Assembly: GCA_021030905.1 (NCBI GenBank)
Contig: JAGFMI010000002.1
Location: forward strand, 1-64,000
DNA length: 64,000 nt
Direction of reading: 5' to 3'
From: Pyrenula massariospora
Lineage: Eukaryota; Ascomycota; Eurotiomycetes; Pyrenulales; Pyrenulaceae
The first letter of the stretch is position 1; each line of letters begins with the position of its first letter. A program made the translations under genes and the position numbers. A model generated the notes under the pieces. The model ran no database searches and was not told the DNA's origin. It saw only the letters and a list, made by a program, of their open reading frames with translations. Shown in pieces: positions 11,185-24,084 of this stretch.

Positions 11185-12751
11185 ATGGCACCCGGTGAAG
11201 CTGCTTTTGAAAAACATCTTGATTCAGCATCTTCGAATCTCCAAGCAAGTCGAAGCACCTCACAATCTTTACACGGCGACAAGGAAAAGGAATCATCCAC
11301 ACCGCCGTTGTCTCCAACGCTATCTAGGGTTGACCGAATAGATTCTCAAGATGCTACTCCTGATCGAGAAAATGATCTGGGGAAAGCTGAGAAAGGACAG
11401 GCCCCATCAAGGCCCTCTCCCGGCATGATGGATCCGCAAAGCTTTCCCGACGGTGGCGTTAAAGCCTGGACGACTGTCCTGGGCGGATTTTGCGCCCTAT
11501 TTGTCTCTTTCGGTAGGCTTTATGACCTCGCAGTCCAAATATCTGCTAATTCTTCTAGGCTGGATTAATTGCATCGGCGTTTTCCAGAATTACTACCAGA
11601 CGCATTCGCTTTCGCGCTATAGTTCGAGTGAGATCGCCTGGATTCCTTCGGTCGAGACATTCGTGATGCTTGCAGAAGGCCCTGTCGTAGGTAGAATCTA
11701 CGACAGTTACGGGCCCCGGCACCTGTTGCTCGTTGGAACCTTTTTCCACGTCTTTGGCCTGATGATGACCTCTCTATCCTCGAGCTATTACCAGTTATTC
11801 TTATCGCAGTCAGTGTGCAGCCCCATCGGTGCGGGAATGATTTTCTATCCGGCCGTCTCAGCGGTATCTACCTGGTTCTTCAAGAAGCGGGCATTCGCCT
11901 TGGGTATCACAGTTTCTGGTTCGAGTCTTGGTGGTGTGATTTTCCCTATCATGGTTGAGCGGCTTGTCCCAGAAATCGGCTTCGGTTGGGCAATGAGAAT
12001 CTCTGCCTTCCTCATTCTCTTTCTCTGTGTTATCGCCAACCTCACCATTAGGTCTCGGATCCCGCCAATGACAAAGCCATTCCGACTGATGGATTTCGTT
12101 GATCCCTTATTCGAGCTGCCGTTCCTTCTAACCAGCATTGCGAGCTTCCTCTTCTACTTCGGAATGTTCATTCCCTTCACATACATCATTCTATCCGGCA
12201 CAGCAAGTGGGATGTCGGCTCGACTTGCTGGGTACCTGGTACCAATTCTCAACGCGGCGAGGTAAGCTCTATGAGACCAATCCGCAGAAATCGTTCCTAA
12301 TAAAAATTATAGCGTCTTGGGTCGGACGATCCCCCCATTCCTCGCGGATAAATTTGGTCGTTTCAATATAATGATAGCTACGGCCTATTTTACGGGCATA
12401 ATAGTGCTTGCTCTTTGGCTACCAGCTCGCGCCAATGCTCCAACGATTGTGTTTTGCGCGCTTTACGGATTCGGCTCGGGAGCTGCCGTCAGTCTCGGGC
12501 CCGCTATGGTTGCTCAGATATCGAAAATTCAGCAAATCGGAACGCGGGTTGGCACTCTCTTCCTACTCAACTCTATTGCAGCTTTGGTGGGCAGCCCTGT
12601 CGCAGGGGCACTTGTGACTAGTAACTCCAGGGGCCATCTTAGCTTCACGAAGCTGCAGATCTTTTGTGGTGTTATTATGCTTGGTGGATCATGTGTCTAT
12701 GTGGTGGTACGAATTGTAATCGGAGGCTTCAATTTTAGGAAGAAGGTATGA
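11185..12751 (+). CDS. MFS transporter, monocarboxylate-transporter-like
   Basis: Twelve-helix major facilitator permease resembling fungal MCT-type transporters; the substrate cannot be told from sequence. Exons 11185-11512, 11559-12261 and 12313-12751 give 489 aa. The first ~85 residues are a hydrophilic Ser/Asp/Glu-rich cytoplasmic tail, followed by PDGGVKAW, the typical entry to helix 1 in this subgroup. The loop between helices 2 and 3 is GRIYDSYGPRHLL, and SVLGRTIPPFLADKFGRFN is the matching loop of the second half. Introns are 46 and 51 nt. Nothing nearby suggests a metabolic cluster. Confidence 0.9.
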
Positions 12752-13260
12752 GGCATTTCTGTACGATCATTTCGGGAGCAACAATGAGGCTTTCATCTGT
12801 ACTATACTGCACAACAATGGGGGCTGCAAATTGGGCTTGCATACATTGAGATACCACTTAGACGCGGCTCAGGAATGAAAAGTTTTCCTTCATCTCACAT
12901 GAACAATCTCAACTAGAAATTAGGAAAATCTCATAATGAACAGTGACATCGCAGAGAGTCGACCTTGCACACTTTGAAATCAGTAGCAATCCAACTTAAA
13001 AATCTTCTACATCGTGAAACCTATTTGTCTGTTATCCATCAAATGTGTCGGAACATAGTACATTAGGATAGAGTTCTTCTGCACTAGAAAAGATCAATAA
13101 TGGTTGTGGGGAGAGGCCAAGTAATTAGGAGTGTCTCGGTTGCTGTAGCAACAAAAGCCAGATCCCAGGCCCTAACACAAGATGCTAAGACCGACATTCC
13201 AAATGAATGCATTTCCTGTGATCCACCACTTTGCAATATCTTTATCTCGAGGCCAGTAAG
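12752..13260. other. Intergenic between MFS gene and kinesin
   Basis: About 510 bp of 3' flank and promoter with no supported gene. A minus-strand open frame of about 90 codons (13084-13356) overlaps the kinesin start and has no recognisable content. Confidence 0.5.
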
Positions 13261-15502
13261 ATGAGTGTCAGAGTCGTCTCTCGAATACGACCGTTGTTGA
13301 AAAGTGAGAATGCAATTGACACCATCATCAATACCGACTCGAACGAAGCTTCTCATCTCAATGTCGTAAAAATTCCGAACCCCAAAAATGGCTCAGAAGA
13401 ATTCTCTTTCCAGTTCAACAGTGTCTACGAGCAAGACTCAACCCAACAAGCGATATTTGACGCCGAGATTGCCCCTACAATTAAACACCTGTTTAATGGC
13501 TTTGATGTTACCATTTTTGCGTACGGAAGTACTGGCACTGGCAAGACCCACACGATGCGTGGAGGCAAGGCGCTTACGGACCGTGGCATGATTCCAAGAA
13601 TGCTCAGTGGAATTTTCCGGCGTTCACGAAAGCTTGAGAAAGATGGTGCTGGCGATACACAAGTGGAGGTGTCCATGAGCTATTATGAAATATACAATGA
13701 TCGTGTTTTCGATCTCTTTGAATCTCCAGAGAAAAGGTCGCCCACAGGTCTGCCGGTTAGGGAGATTGCAGGTGGGAAAGCTGTTGTTGCAGGCCTCTCT
13801 GAAAAAGATATCAAGACACTCAAGGATTTCGAGGCTTTATATGACGAGGCCAATCAGAATAGAAGTACTGGATCTACAAAGGTGGGCAACTCATTTGGGA
13901 TGACGGATTGCATATTGACATAGTGCCACTTAGTTGAATGCCCATTCCTCTCGGTCCCATGCGATCCTCTGTGTGAAAATTTCCATTACAGACAGCGTAG
14001 GTACGCGGACAAGCACTGCGTCTGCTATCGATTTGGCCGGCTCTGAAGATAACAGACGGACCGGAAATGGCAAGGAGCGAATGGTCGAATCTGCCAGCAT
14101 CAATAAAAGTCTGTTTGTGTTGGCTCAATGCGTGGAGGCCATCAGCAAGAAACAGGCACGTATACCATATCGAGAGTCTAAGATGACTCGCATACTTTCA
14201 CTTGGCCAAAACAACGGCTTCACCATCATGATCCTTAATTTGGCGCCAACTAGAGCATATCACCTCGATACCCTTAGCTCTCTCAATTTCGCCAACCGGA
14301 CGAAGAAGATTGAAGTCAAAGAGGTGGAGAATGAGCCTCAATTCAAAGGTCCTCCACGCGCAGCTGTTGGAGTGACTTCCATTAGTGGGGAGAACATACA
14401 GAGACAGCCTCTGAGGCCATTGAATGCTCGTGTTAACCTAAACCTCCTCGCTTCATCGAACGCAAAATTCGGTGAAAAGCCGCAGAAAGCATTCTCAGTA
14501 TACTCGGACAAATCCAGACCCCGAACATCGGGACCTTCAGGGCATTCCAGCAGGTCCGATGGCCCCAGAAGGCTATCTCCGCAGAAGCGTAGCTCCGACT
14601 CATTGTCTTTGGCAACACGACCCGCTAAAATGGTGAGATCGACGCCTTCTAGTGCTAGACCTCTTGTATCGACAGGTATGACGAAGGCGAGCATTGAGGA
14701 CATGGTATCGAAAAAGGTCGAACAGATTCTGGCGACCCGAGCAAGTGATGCAAAGGTTGAAGCACCCAGCAAGACCATTAATGACGAGGTTCAAAGACGT
14801 CTTGACTCAATCGAGCAGAAGCTTGAAGGACAGGATGGCGCAAAAGCCGAGGGCTTGTCATATCTACTGATGGCAAAGCAGCATCAGGCCCGGGAAGAAC
14901 ATGGTTCCGCTCTCAAAATGTTTCAACTAGCGCTGCCTTACTTTCCGGATAATCCCAAGTTGCTTCGCAAGATTGAAGGGTTGAACTTGAAAATTCAAGC
15001 CAAAAAGCAAAAAGATCAGTCTGCCCTGGAGAAGTCACATTCCATTGAGCACCGTTTCCAGATGGGTACACGCTTAGTGAATGCTTCGCTCTCAAAAGCA
15101 AAGCCCATCAGATCTGAAGAAGATAGTTACGTTGAAGAACAAGAAGACGTGGAAGATGAAGGCTACGATTCGGATTCTAGTTTCCGCTTCAAAGCAAGGA
15201 AGACGACAAAGGCAGCACAACGCAACGCAGAGCAGTTACCACTCCTTGACAGCAGCGCTAATGCAACCCCTCGAACATCACATCTGTTACAGATCATTAA
15301 TACAAGAGATGTAGGTCAGATCAAACTACTGAAGGGGGTTGGGGCGAAGAAGGCTGAGAATATCGTCAACTGTTTGTGTGAGATGGACGATGATCTATCA
15401 GGAGAAGGAAATGCTGCTGTACATAGTCTGATGCAATTGGGAAAGTTGAAAGGTGTTGGGTTGAGAACTGTGCACAACATGCGAACAGGAATTGAATTGT
15501 GA
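13261..15502 (+). CDS. Kinesin-10-like (Kid/KIF22 type) chromokinesin
   Basis: Microtubule motor. Exon 1 is 13261-13881, exon 2 is 13934-15502 (52-nt intron), 729 aa. The N-terminal motor domain (about residues 1-345) has P-loop GSTGTGKT at residue 89, switch I LNAHSSRSH rebuilt exactly across the intron, and switch II DLAGSE. A basic Ser/Pro-rich linker and a short predicted coiled coil follow. The last ~70 residues hold two helix-hairpin-helix-like turns (LLKGVGAKKAENI and LKGVGLRTVHNM), the DNA-binding module of human Kid. The motor-plus-HhH layout is what defines kinesin-10, which pushes chromosome arms. The P-loop has Ser where most kinesins have Gln or Pro. The start is the first ATG in frame. 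Placing it in kinesin-10 rests on the C-terminal domain. Confidence 0.9.
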
Positions 15503-16304
15503 TTTTTGTTTTTAGGTATGGACTGTCTTGCATGCCGGGCGTCAGATGCCTGTGGGGAGTTTAGATGAGCATAGCAACGGCGTTGCATGATGGAATCTTC
15601 GAGTCGAACTGGCATGGGAAATGATTGCAAGCTAAGATGATGGTAATCAAGCATCGCATGTCAATAGTGTTCAACGAGACTTAGATCCTGCGTGAACAGT
15701 GTATTTCATGGCCATTGACGTCGTCTCGTCCCATAAGTCCTAATCCAGATTAGCCTTGAGGCTATCCATTCGAGGGATTCATCCTCAAAACAGCCACCTG
15801 AGTTTCCTGTTACACTCTTAGGCACCCATTGTCCACAGATAGGGTACATTCTCTCAGAATAACACGCTGCAAGTACGTGAAAATGATCAGAGCCCGCCAG
15901 ATTGCTTTTACATTCAGTGCCACGAAGGCTGACTCACCCTTCCTCCCCTTTGCATCACATCGTACTTCGTATCTCTTAGCCGCCTCTATGGTTGTTGACC
16001 CCCGAAGCTCGGCCCTTGAAACTGAGTGCGGTAAACCTCTGCCACAGCCTTGAGAGATCCTCCAAGTTCATCCACTCAAGAGGTTGCCACGTACCATTGA
16101 TGACGATTCCGGCCGTGACAAACCCATACCTTGGAAACGAGCCTTTCTGAATCAGCCCTTCAGCGTCGCTCACACTTAACATATATACTGAAACTGACAT
16201 CCCATCCTTCAAGTATTTCCTTCGTTTGAAATTTCAATTCACACTTCCATATTCATTTTCAATCCTGCTTTACCTACTGCTTTCCCTAACATCTTCCTCA
16301 CACC
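15503..16304. other. Intergenic, 0.8 kb
   Basis: 3' flank of the kinesin and promoter of the next gene. The last ~100 bases before 16305 are rich in C and T, a common feature of fungal leaders. No gene supported. Confidence 0.5.
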
Positions 16305-17168
16305 ATGCAACCGCGGGAGGTCCTCGATGTGGTCGAGCTCGTTGTCTATGTTCCAGCCTTGATACTAGCTGCCATACTCTGCGTTAAGCATGGGATTGGT
16401 CGTCAACTCGGATGGATCTATCTTCTTTTCCTCGCCGTTCTACGCATCATTGGCTCGTCGACAGGAATCGCAAATTACAATCATCCAAGCAGGGGACTTA
16501 GCGAGGCTTCCAATATCACCTCCAATATTGGGCTTTCTCCACTGGTCCTTATGCTGTTAGGGATGTTGAAAAGAATGTTCGTTCTATCTCTTTACCTTGA
16601 ATTCAACTAAAGTCTAATAATTATCAGAAATGATGGCATGGACCGCCATAGATTACCACCTCTATTACTAAATCAGCTAAATCTCCCCCCTATTGCTGGT
16701 ATCATTTTAGCTGCCATTGGCGGAAGTGATGTCTTCAGTTCCAAATCTTCAGATGTTGACGAAGGATGGACTCTCACCAAAGCCGCCGTCCTCATTTTCC
16801 TCTTTACTTTTATCGTTCTGACACTTCTCACCGCCTACGAGCTCATCTTTTTGAATTCAGTGAAAAAGGGCGAGAGAAGGCTGGTTTTCGCAGCGATAGC
16901 CTCTATCCCATTCTTTGTGGTGAGATTGGTATATGCGCTTTGCGTCGCATTTGATCATGGTTCGAAGTATTTCAATCCTATGTCAACGGCGGACACGGCG
17001 GTCGTTCTTCAGGCTTTTTTAAGCCTAGCAATGGAGTTTACAATTGTTGCAATTTTCATTGTCGTGAGTTTTGTGGTATCGGCTATTCCGAGAGACCAAG
17101 TAAGACCGCAACGTCCGCGCGGTCTGATTGGGACTATACCTAACAGGAGGGCAAGAGGCGAAAAGTAG
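16305..17168 (+). CDS. DUF7702-like seven-helix membrane protein
   Basis: Fungal integral membrane protein of unknown function. Exons 16305-16576 and 16628-17168 (51-nt intron) give 270 aa. About seven hydrophobic segments are visible, starting with VVELVVYVPALILAAILC, then a conserved loop HGIGRQLGWIYL, and LKRINDGMDRHRLP restored across the intron. The last helix is followed by a basic cytosolic tail (RPQRPRGLIGT). The fold resembles small fungal receptor-like membrane proteins, but no ligand or partner is known to me. Assignment to DUF7702 is from memory of similar sequences. Confidence 0.85.
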
Positions 17169-17810
17169 CTAACGAGCCTATTCCAAATCAGCCAAAAACA
17201 TGGCTGGGGACCACGTCAGAAGATATCTTGCTGAACCACTGCAGAGATTGAGTTACTTTGAACGGAGGATTTGCCATGACAGCAGCCAACATGAACAGCG
17301 TGAGTGTTTGGTATCTACTTCATGGCATTGACCGCAGGTGGTAATATTTCTACGATATGGAGACTTGTTCGTTTAGTTTGCCGTGTATCGTTTAGAGAAC
17401 TTGATCCCTTTGACTAAACTCCGGAGAGTTAAGCTCGGACCATCCGAGCGTCTTGGCAATCACTCACTTGAACACCTGCAAAGCTCCCGCGGCTCTTTGA
17501 ATCGTGAAATGTGCGGACAACACTTGCCTCAGCCGGCGTGCATTTTCCTTCCACAGGCCCCTTCTAAGCAGGTCAAGTCAACCTGTCCGATCGATCTGAC
17601 CCTGAATATCCCGACTTAACTCTCAAATCGTCTCTCCGCTTTCTTGACAGCGTGGTGAAAGTGCATTAGCACAAGGCCGCATTTTTTCAGCCACACAAGA
17701 CAGATCGCAATCCGTCCGCATGGCGTAGTTTGCCTATCTTTATCGTTTAGATATAAATTCACCTAAGAATCGATTGACCTTCTCACCTCCTTCTCACAGC
17801 TACCACCAGA
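17169..17810. other. Intergenic, SEC24 promoter side
   Basis: 640 bp with no supported gene. A TATAAA-like sequence (GATATAAATT) sits about 55 bp before the SEC24 start and is followed by a CT-rich leader. Confidence 0.5.
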
Positions 17811-20785
17811 ATGGCTGCGCCTCACGGAAACTATCCACAGCAAAATTATCAGGATGGATATGACCAGCAACAGCAACCTTACGATCAGGCTGGCTATGAT
17901 GGCCAAGCAGGGACCCCGGGCGTGGCGCCACCTCCACCAGCAACTGGCCCAAGTGGCCGGAAAAAGCGAGCATATGCTGGTCAGGCTTACGAGTTCGGCG
18001 CAGGGGCAAATTCTGGATTGTCGCAACAACAGCAACAACCTGGGGCTGGCTATGGGGGAGGTTTTGACCAGCGAACACATGCGGCTGGAGCACCCCCGAA
18101 TGCATATCCTGAAGCTCAGACGGCGCCGCCTGGTGCTGGCTACGGGCAGCCGGAGGTTGCTGGCGTTGGCGGCTACCAACCTCCAGCTCCATCCTACCCA
18201 AGTCAAGGCGGGGTCGCTGGCATGACGCAGCAGTTTGGTCAGATGGGAATGGGCGACAAGCAACAGCAACAGCAACCACCGGCAGCAATGCCGCGGGGCT
18301 CTCAACTAAACACGCTTTATCCCACCGACTTGTTAAATCAGCCATTCAATGTCGCCGAACTTGACTATCCACCTCCCCCAATCATACTACCTCCGAATGT
18401 AAGTGCGCTGCTTTGCTTAGAGCGATGTTTTGGGCCTGACTTGGATAGACTAGCGTGACTCCCTCTCCTGACGCCAACTGCCCTCCCAAATACGTTCGGT
18501 CTACCTTGAATGCCGTTCCCACTACTCATTCACTTTTGAAGAAATCTAAATTACCTTTCGGCCTCATTATACAGCCCTATACCTCACTACATGACAGCGA
18601 AGACCCTATTCCCGTTGTTCCAGATCAGGTCATCTCGAGATGCCGAAGGTGCCGGTCGTACATAAATCCTTTTGTAACCTTCTTAGACCATGGTCATCGA
18701 TGGCGCTGCAACATGTGCAACCTGACGAATGATGTTCCCCAGGCATTCGATTGGGATGCCGCGACTCAGAAAAGCCTAGACAGATGGCAACGGCCGGATC
18801 TCAATCACTCAGTCGTCGAGTTCATTGCTCCTCAAGAGTATATGGTGCGGCCGCCACAGCCATTGGTCTACCTTTTCCTTTTAGACGTGAGCTATGCAGC
18901 TGTGACGAACGGCCTGTTAGCCACAAGCGCGCGTTGCATCAAAGAAAGTCTGGACCGGATTCCAAATGCTGATCGGAGAACGAGGCTGGGGTTCATAGCG
19001 GTAGATTCGAGTCTACATTACTTCTCAATTCCCAGAGATGGTACTGAGAATGCAGACACAAACATGCTCGTCATTAGCGACCTCGAGGAGCCGTTCTTGC
19101 CAACTCCTGGTGACCTGCTGGTGACTTTAACAGAGTGCAGGGAAAATATTGAAAACTTTCTAGACAAACTCCAAGGCATGTTTCAAAATAACCTAAATGG
19201 AGGCTCTTGCATGGGATCCGCTCTCCGAGCAGGTCATAAGTTGATCGGGCCAGTTGGCGGAAAGATCACTGTCGTGACGGCTTCATTGCCAAACCTCGGG
19301 GCTGGAAAGCTTGATATGCGAGAAGACAAGAAGTTACTTGGCACTAGCAAGGAAAGCAGTTTGCTTGGAACGGGCAACAGTTTCTACAAGAGCTTTGCAG
19401 TCGAGTGCTCCAAACAGCAGATATCCATTGACATGTTCTTGTTCTCGTCTCAATATCAGGATGTCGCGTCCCTCAGTTGCCTGCCGCGGTATACTGGTGG
19501 TCAGACATATTTCTATCCGGGATGGAATGCTGCAAGAGAAGAAGATGCGATGAAATTTGCGCACGAGTTCTCGGACTACCTCTCATCCGAGATTGGTCTC
19601 GAAGCCGTCTTAAGAGTCAGAGCGACAACCGGTCTCCGAATGAACACCTTTTACGGCAACTTCTTCAACCGCAGCTCTGACCTCTGCGCTTTTCCTGCCT
19701 TCCCTCGAGATCAAAGCTATGCCGTGGAGGTGGCGATAGACGAGACTATTACCAAGCCTGTCGTTTGCCTGCAAGCTGCTGTGCTCCATACGACGTGCAA
19801 TGGGGAGCGGAGGATCAGAGTCATGACTCTTGCTCTTCCGACAACATCGCAGTTGGCAGATGTCTATGCATCAGCTGATCAACAAGCTATTACGGCGTAC
19901 TACAGTCATAAGGCAGTCGAGCGGACATTGAGCAGTGGGCTGGACGCTGCTCGCAGCGCCCTTGAAGGAAAACTGGTTGAATGCTTGCAGACATACCGTA
20001 AGGACTTGGCCGGTGGCAGCATAGGTGGAGGCGGCCTGCAGTTCCCTGCAAATCTTCGCGGTCTACCCCTTCTATTCCTTGGCCTTACCAAAAATGTGAG
20101 AAACTAGTATTCTTAATTTGTGAAGGACTTCTAGCTAACGAGTTGCAGCTCGGCCTGAGGAGATCGTCGCAAATTCCAAGCGACATGCGATCTGCTGCTC
20201 TCTGCTTGCTATCTACGTTACCTCTTCCTCTGATGATTCAATACATCTATCCTAAAATGTATTCTCTTCACGATATGCCGGACGATGCTGGTCTGCCAGA
20301 CTCCCAGACTGGCGATATAGTGCTGCCTCCTCCGATGAATCTATCTTCCGAGCGTATAGTCTCTTTCGGACTCTACTTGATTGACGATGGACAGACGCAA
20401 TTCCTTTGGATCGGAAGAGACGCTGTACCCCAGCTGATCACCGATGTTTTTGGGTTACCCGATAAATCACAAGTCAAGGTTGGGAAGCAGAGACTCCCGG
20501 AATCTGACAACGACTTCAATGAGAGGGTGCGAGCTGTCGTCGCGAAAAGTCGGGATCACCGAGCCAAGGGCGCGGGCAGTATCATCGTGCCGCATCTCTA
20601 CGTTGTCAAAGAGGACGGAGAACCAGGTTTACGGTTGTGGGCGCAAACGCTCCTCGTGGAAGATCGAGCAGACCAGGGCGTTGGCTACCAGCAATGGATG
20701 GGCCAAATGCGGGAGAAGGTACCGTCCGAGCTTGACTCATACTATACATATCAGGCGCTAACATTTCATCAAGGTCATGCAATAA
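17811..20785 (+). CDS. SEC24: COPII coat subunit SEC24
   Basis: Cargo-binding subunit of the COPII coat at ER exit sites; works as a dimer with Sec23. Exons 17811-18398, 18449-20095, 20149-20718 and a 12-nt last exon 20774-20785 give 938 aa. The first ~170 residues are Gln/Pro/Gly-rich and disordered. The zinc finger is [11 protein letters not shown]...CNMCNL, followed by trunk, beta-sandwich, helical and gelsolin-like domains ([17 protein letters not shown]). The third intron (20719-20773, branch GCTAAC, AAG acceptor) is my inference: it ends the protein in REKVMQ. Without it the frame stays open to 20880 and adds about 50 residues that do not look like Sec24. The rest of the model is solid. 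The other secretory gene here, ERV25, is a known type of COPII cargo. Confidence 0.93.
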
Positions 20786-22800
20786 ATGGCACGGGCACAT
20801 GTGATTTAAGGTCGTTAGACCGACCAGGGGTTATTGCGTTAGTCCTGGAAGAGTTGTCGGCCAATTTAATGGCGCGATAGATACCGTCCATCAGGCTTTT
20901 GTCATCTTTGTATGTCGAAGCTGCACTGGGAAGTGAACCTGGTATACGGCCGCTCTCACGCAGGGAAGAGTAGAAATGTTGGCGCCCTGTAATGCATAAA
21001 CGAGCATACCATGGAGCGCCTACGTCCTCTATCGCATGCAATTGCAAGCGCTGTCGAGTATAAAGATCGTGTAATAACAAACGCATTCTTCCGTTGGCGC
21101 ACGTAGTCCCCACGTGTTTGCCCAGAGGTATTCCTTCTAGGGTCTAGATTATCACAATGCAAGCACCCAATCGAAGATCAGACGGCCCGTTCCTCTACGA
21201 GTGCGAGCGTTTCAGCTTTGGAGTGAGCGGTTATGCGTGCAACCAGACAGGCGTAGAAAAAGGCTCACATTGCGAAGGCATCACGTTTTACGAGCCGAGC
21301 TATTGGCTCACTGTCGACCAAGTGCTGAGCTCGGGAAACGTAGGCACATATTGCACCTGTCGAAGTGCCAGCCTTGCCTACCGAAGCTCTCGGAAATAGA
21401 TCCAACGAGATCGACCTTTCTCTAAGGGGGCGAGTGAGCCTGAAACCGTCCAGTCACAGAGCGCAGCGCTTACGGCAGTGTTTGATCACCGTTGGACGCA
21501 GGACGTGGCCCTGACAGCGGCCGGCTTGGATCGCATCCATCGAGCCTCAAAGGTCGCCGTCCGAGACCCCTGGGAAGCACGCATCGCGCAAGCCGCGGGT
21601 GTCCAACAGTCCAGAGGCTTGGGAGGGGCCAACTGGCGTGTTGTGAGCTTGCCACCCAAGCACGAGTACCCAAGGATCAGTAGGATAGACGTTAAGCTCG
21701 CCACGTTCCTGGACTAACTAACGTAGGGGACTCGCATTGTCGGCAAGGCGTGTCGTCGTTGGCAAAAGGGCTCATTCCCACGCAAACAGCTGCTCCTCCG
21801 GAACGCGGGCGACGAACTCGACTGGCAACCCTGGCACTGGGACCCCACCTTGTTCCAGCACAACGCCGCGCTGCCCATCCTTTCAAATTCCACTGTCCCT
21901 GACATGCAGCCATAACTGGGAGACCTTGCTGCTCTCTCTCTTGTCTGCCGTTTGATCGTCCCAGAGCCTCATCCTATCCATCGTCGGAGTGCTATTTGCC
22001 TTGTCGAGAGCTCGTCGTCGTTCCACGCCTTCTACTGCCCCTCATCCGCAAAACCCACTCACCAGAAACTGGTCGTGGTCTGAGCTTGGTCTATGCAGTA
22101 AAACACAAAGCTCTGTAAGTCGCAGATGTGCTTGCTAGTGGTGCCGCTTGAATTAGAGCTGACAATGGTTCCAGCAGCCTTCTTCACTGTGCAACTCTCA
22201 TCTGTGCCTCACTTCCAATCTCACCTCTCCACGCTCACCGGTTATCGAGGACCACCTTAACCGCCCTACAAGAGACCCAGAGCCTTTGATCGATTGCCAA
22301 ATATTTGATCTTTGGTTGTATAATCCGCATCCTAGATTCGGGCGCGATAGGCAAATTGGGCAAGAACATACCGTGACAAAGGGTGAACCAGCGAACTAGT
22401 TGCTTAGACAGCAGAACAAAGAATCTATCCGTGCTCTTCGACGCAACAGGCCACCGGCCACTCTAGAGGTACGTCAATACTATCCACAGCGCGTCGAGAC
22501 TTGTAAAGGCTTTGCGAAGGTTTCTCTTCAGTGTGACTGCGAGAGCTGCCAAGCGGTGTTCACAAGGCTTTCACCCCCCCCAACCCCCCAATCTTCCTCA
22601 GGGAACAACCGAGACACGGAACCTGGCTTGTACGCTGACTGCATTCACACTAATTTCAATATCATCCGAGAATGGTGTGAAGCAGAGGGCCTTCTGAATC
22701 TCGGGTGTATCGAGGACTGATGCGCATCAACATCATCTGCTTTGTCTACTCCGTCTTGAGAGAAATCGTATTAACGTTGCTTCCATTTCTTAGTCTCAAG
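20786..22800. other. 2-kb leader and intergenic region before the MAP kinase
   Basis: No supported gene. A C-rich tract at 22565-22590 ending in CTTCCTCAG and a second CTTCCATTTCTTAG ending at 22793 look like splice acceptors, so the kinase mRNA may have a long spliced 5' leader. An ATG at 22720 is in frame with the kinase start and would add 27 mostly hydrophobic residues; family comparison favours 22801. Confidence 0.45.

Positions 22801-24084
<1,284 letters not shown>

Noticed and set aside
22705-22800. Extended N-terminus of the MAP kinase from an upstream in-frame ATG at 22720
   Set aside because: Orthologues start near 22801, and the stretch before it ends in a splice-acceptor-like TTTCTTAG, so it is more likely leader intron.
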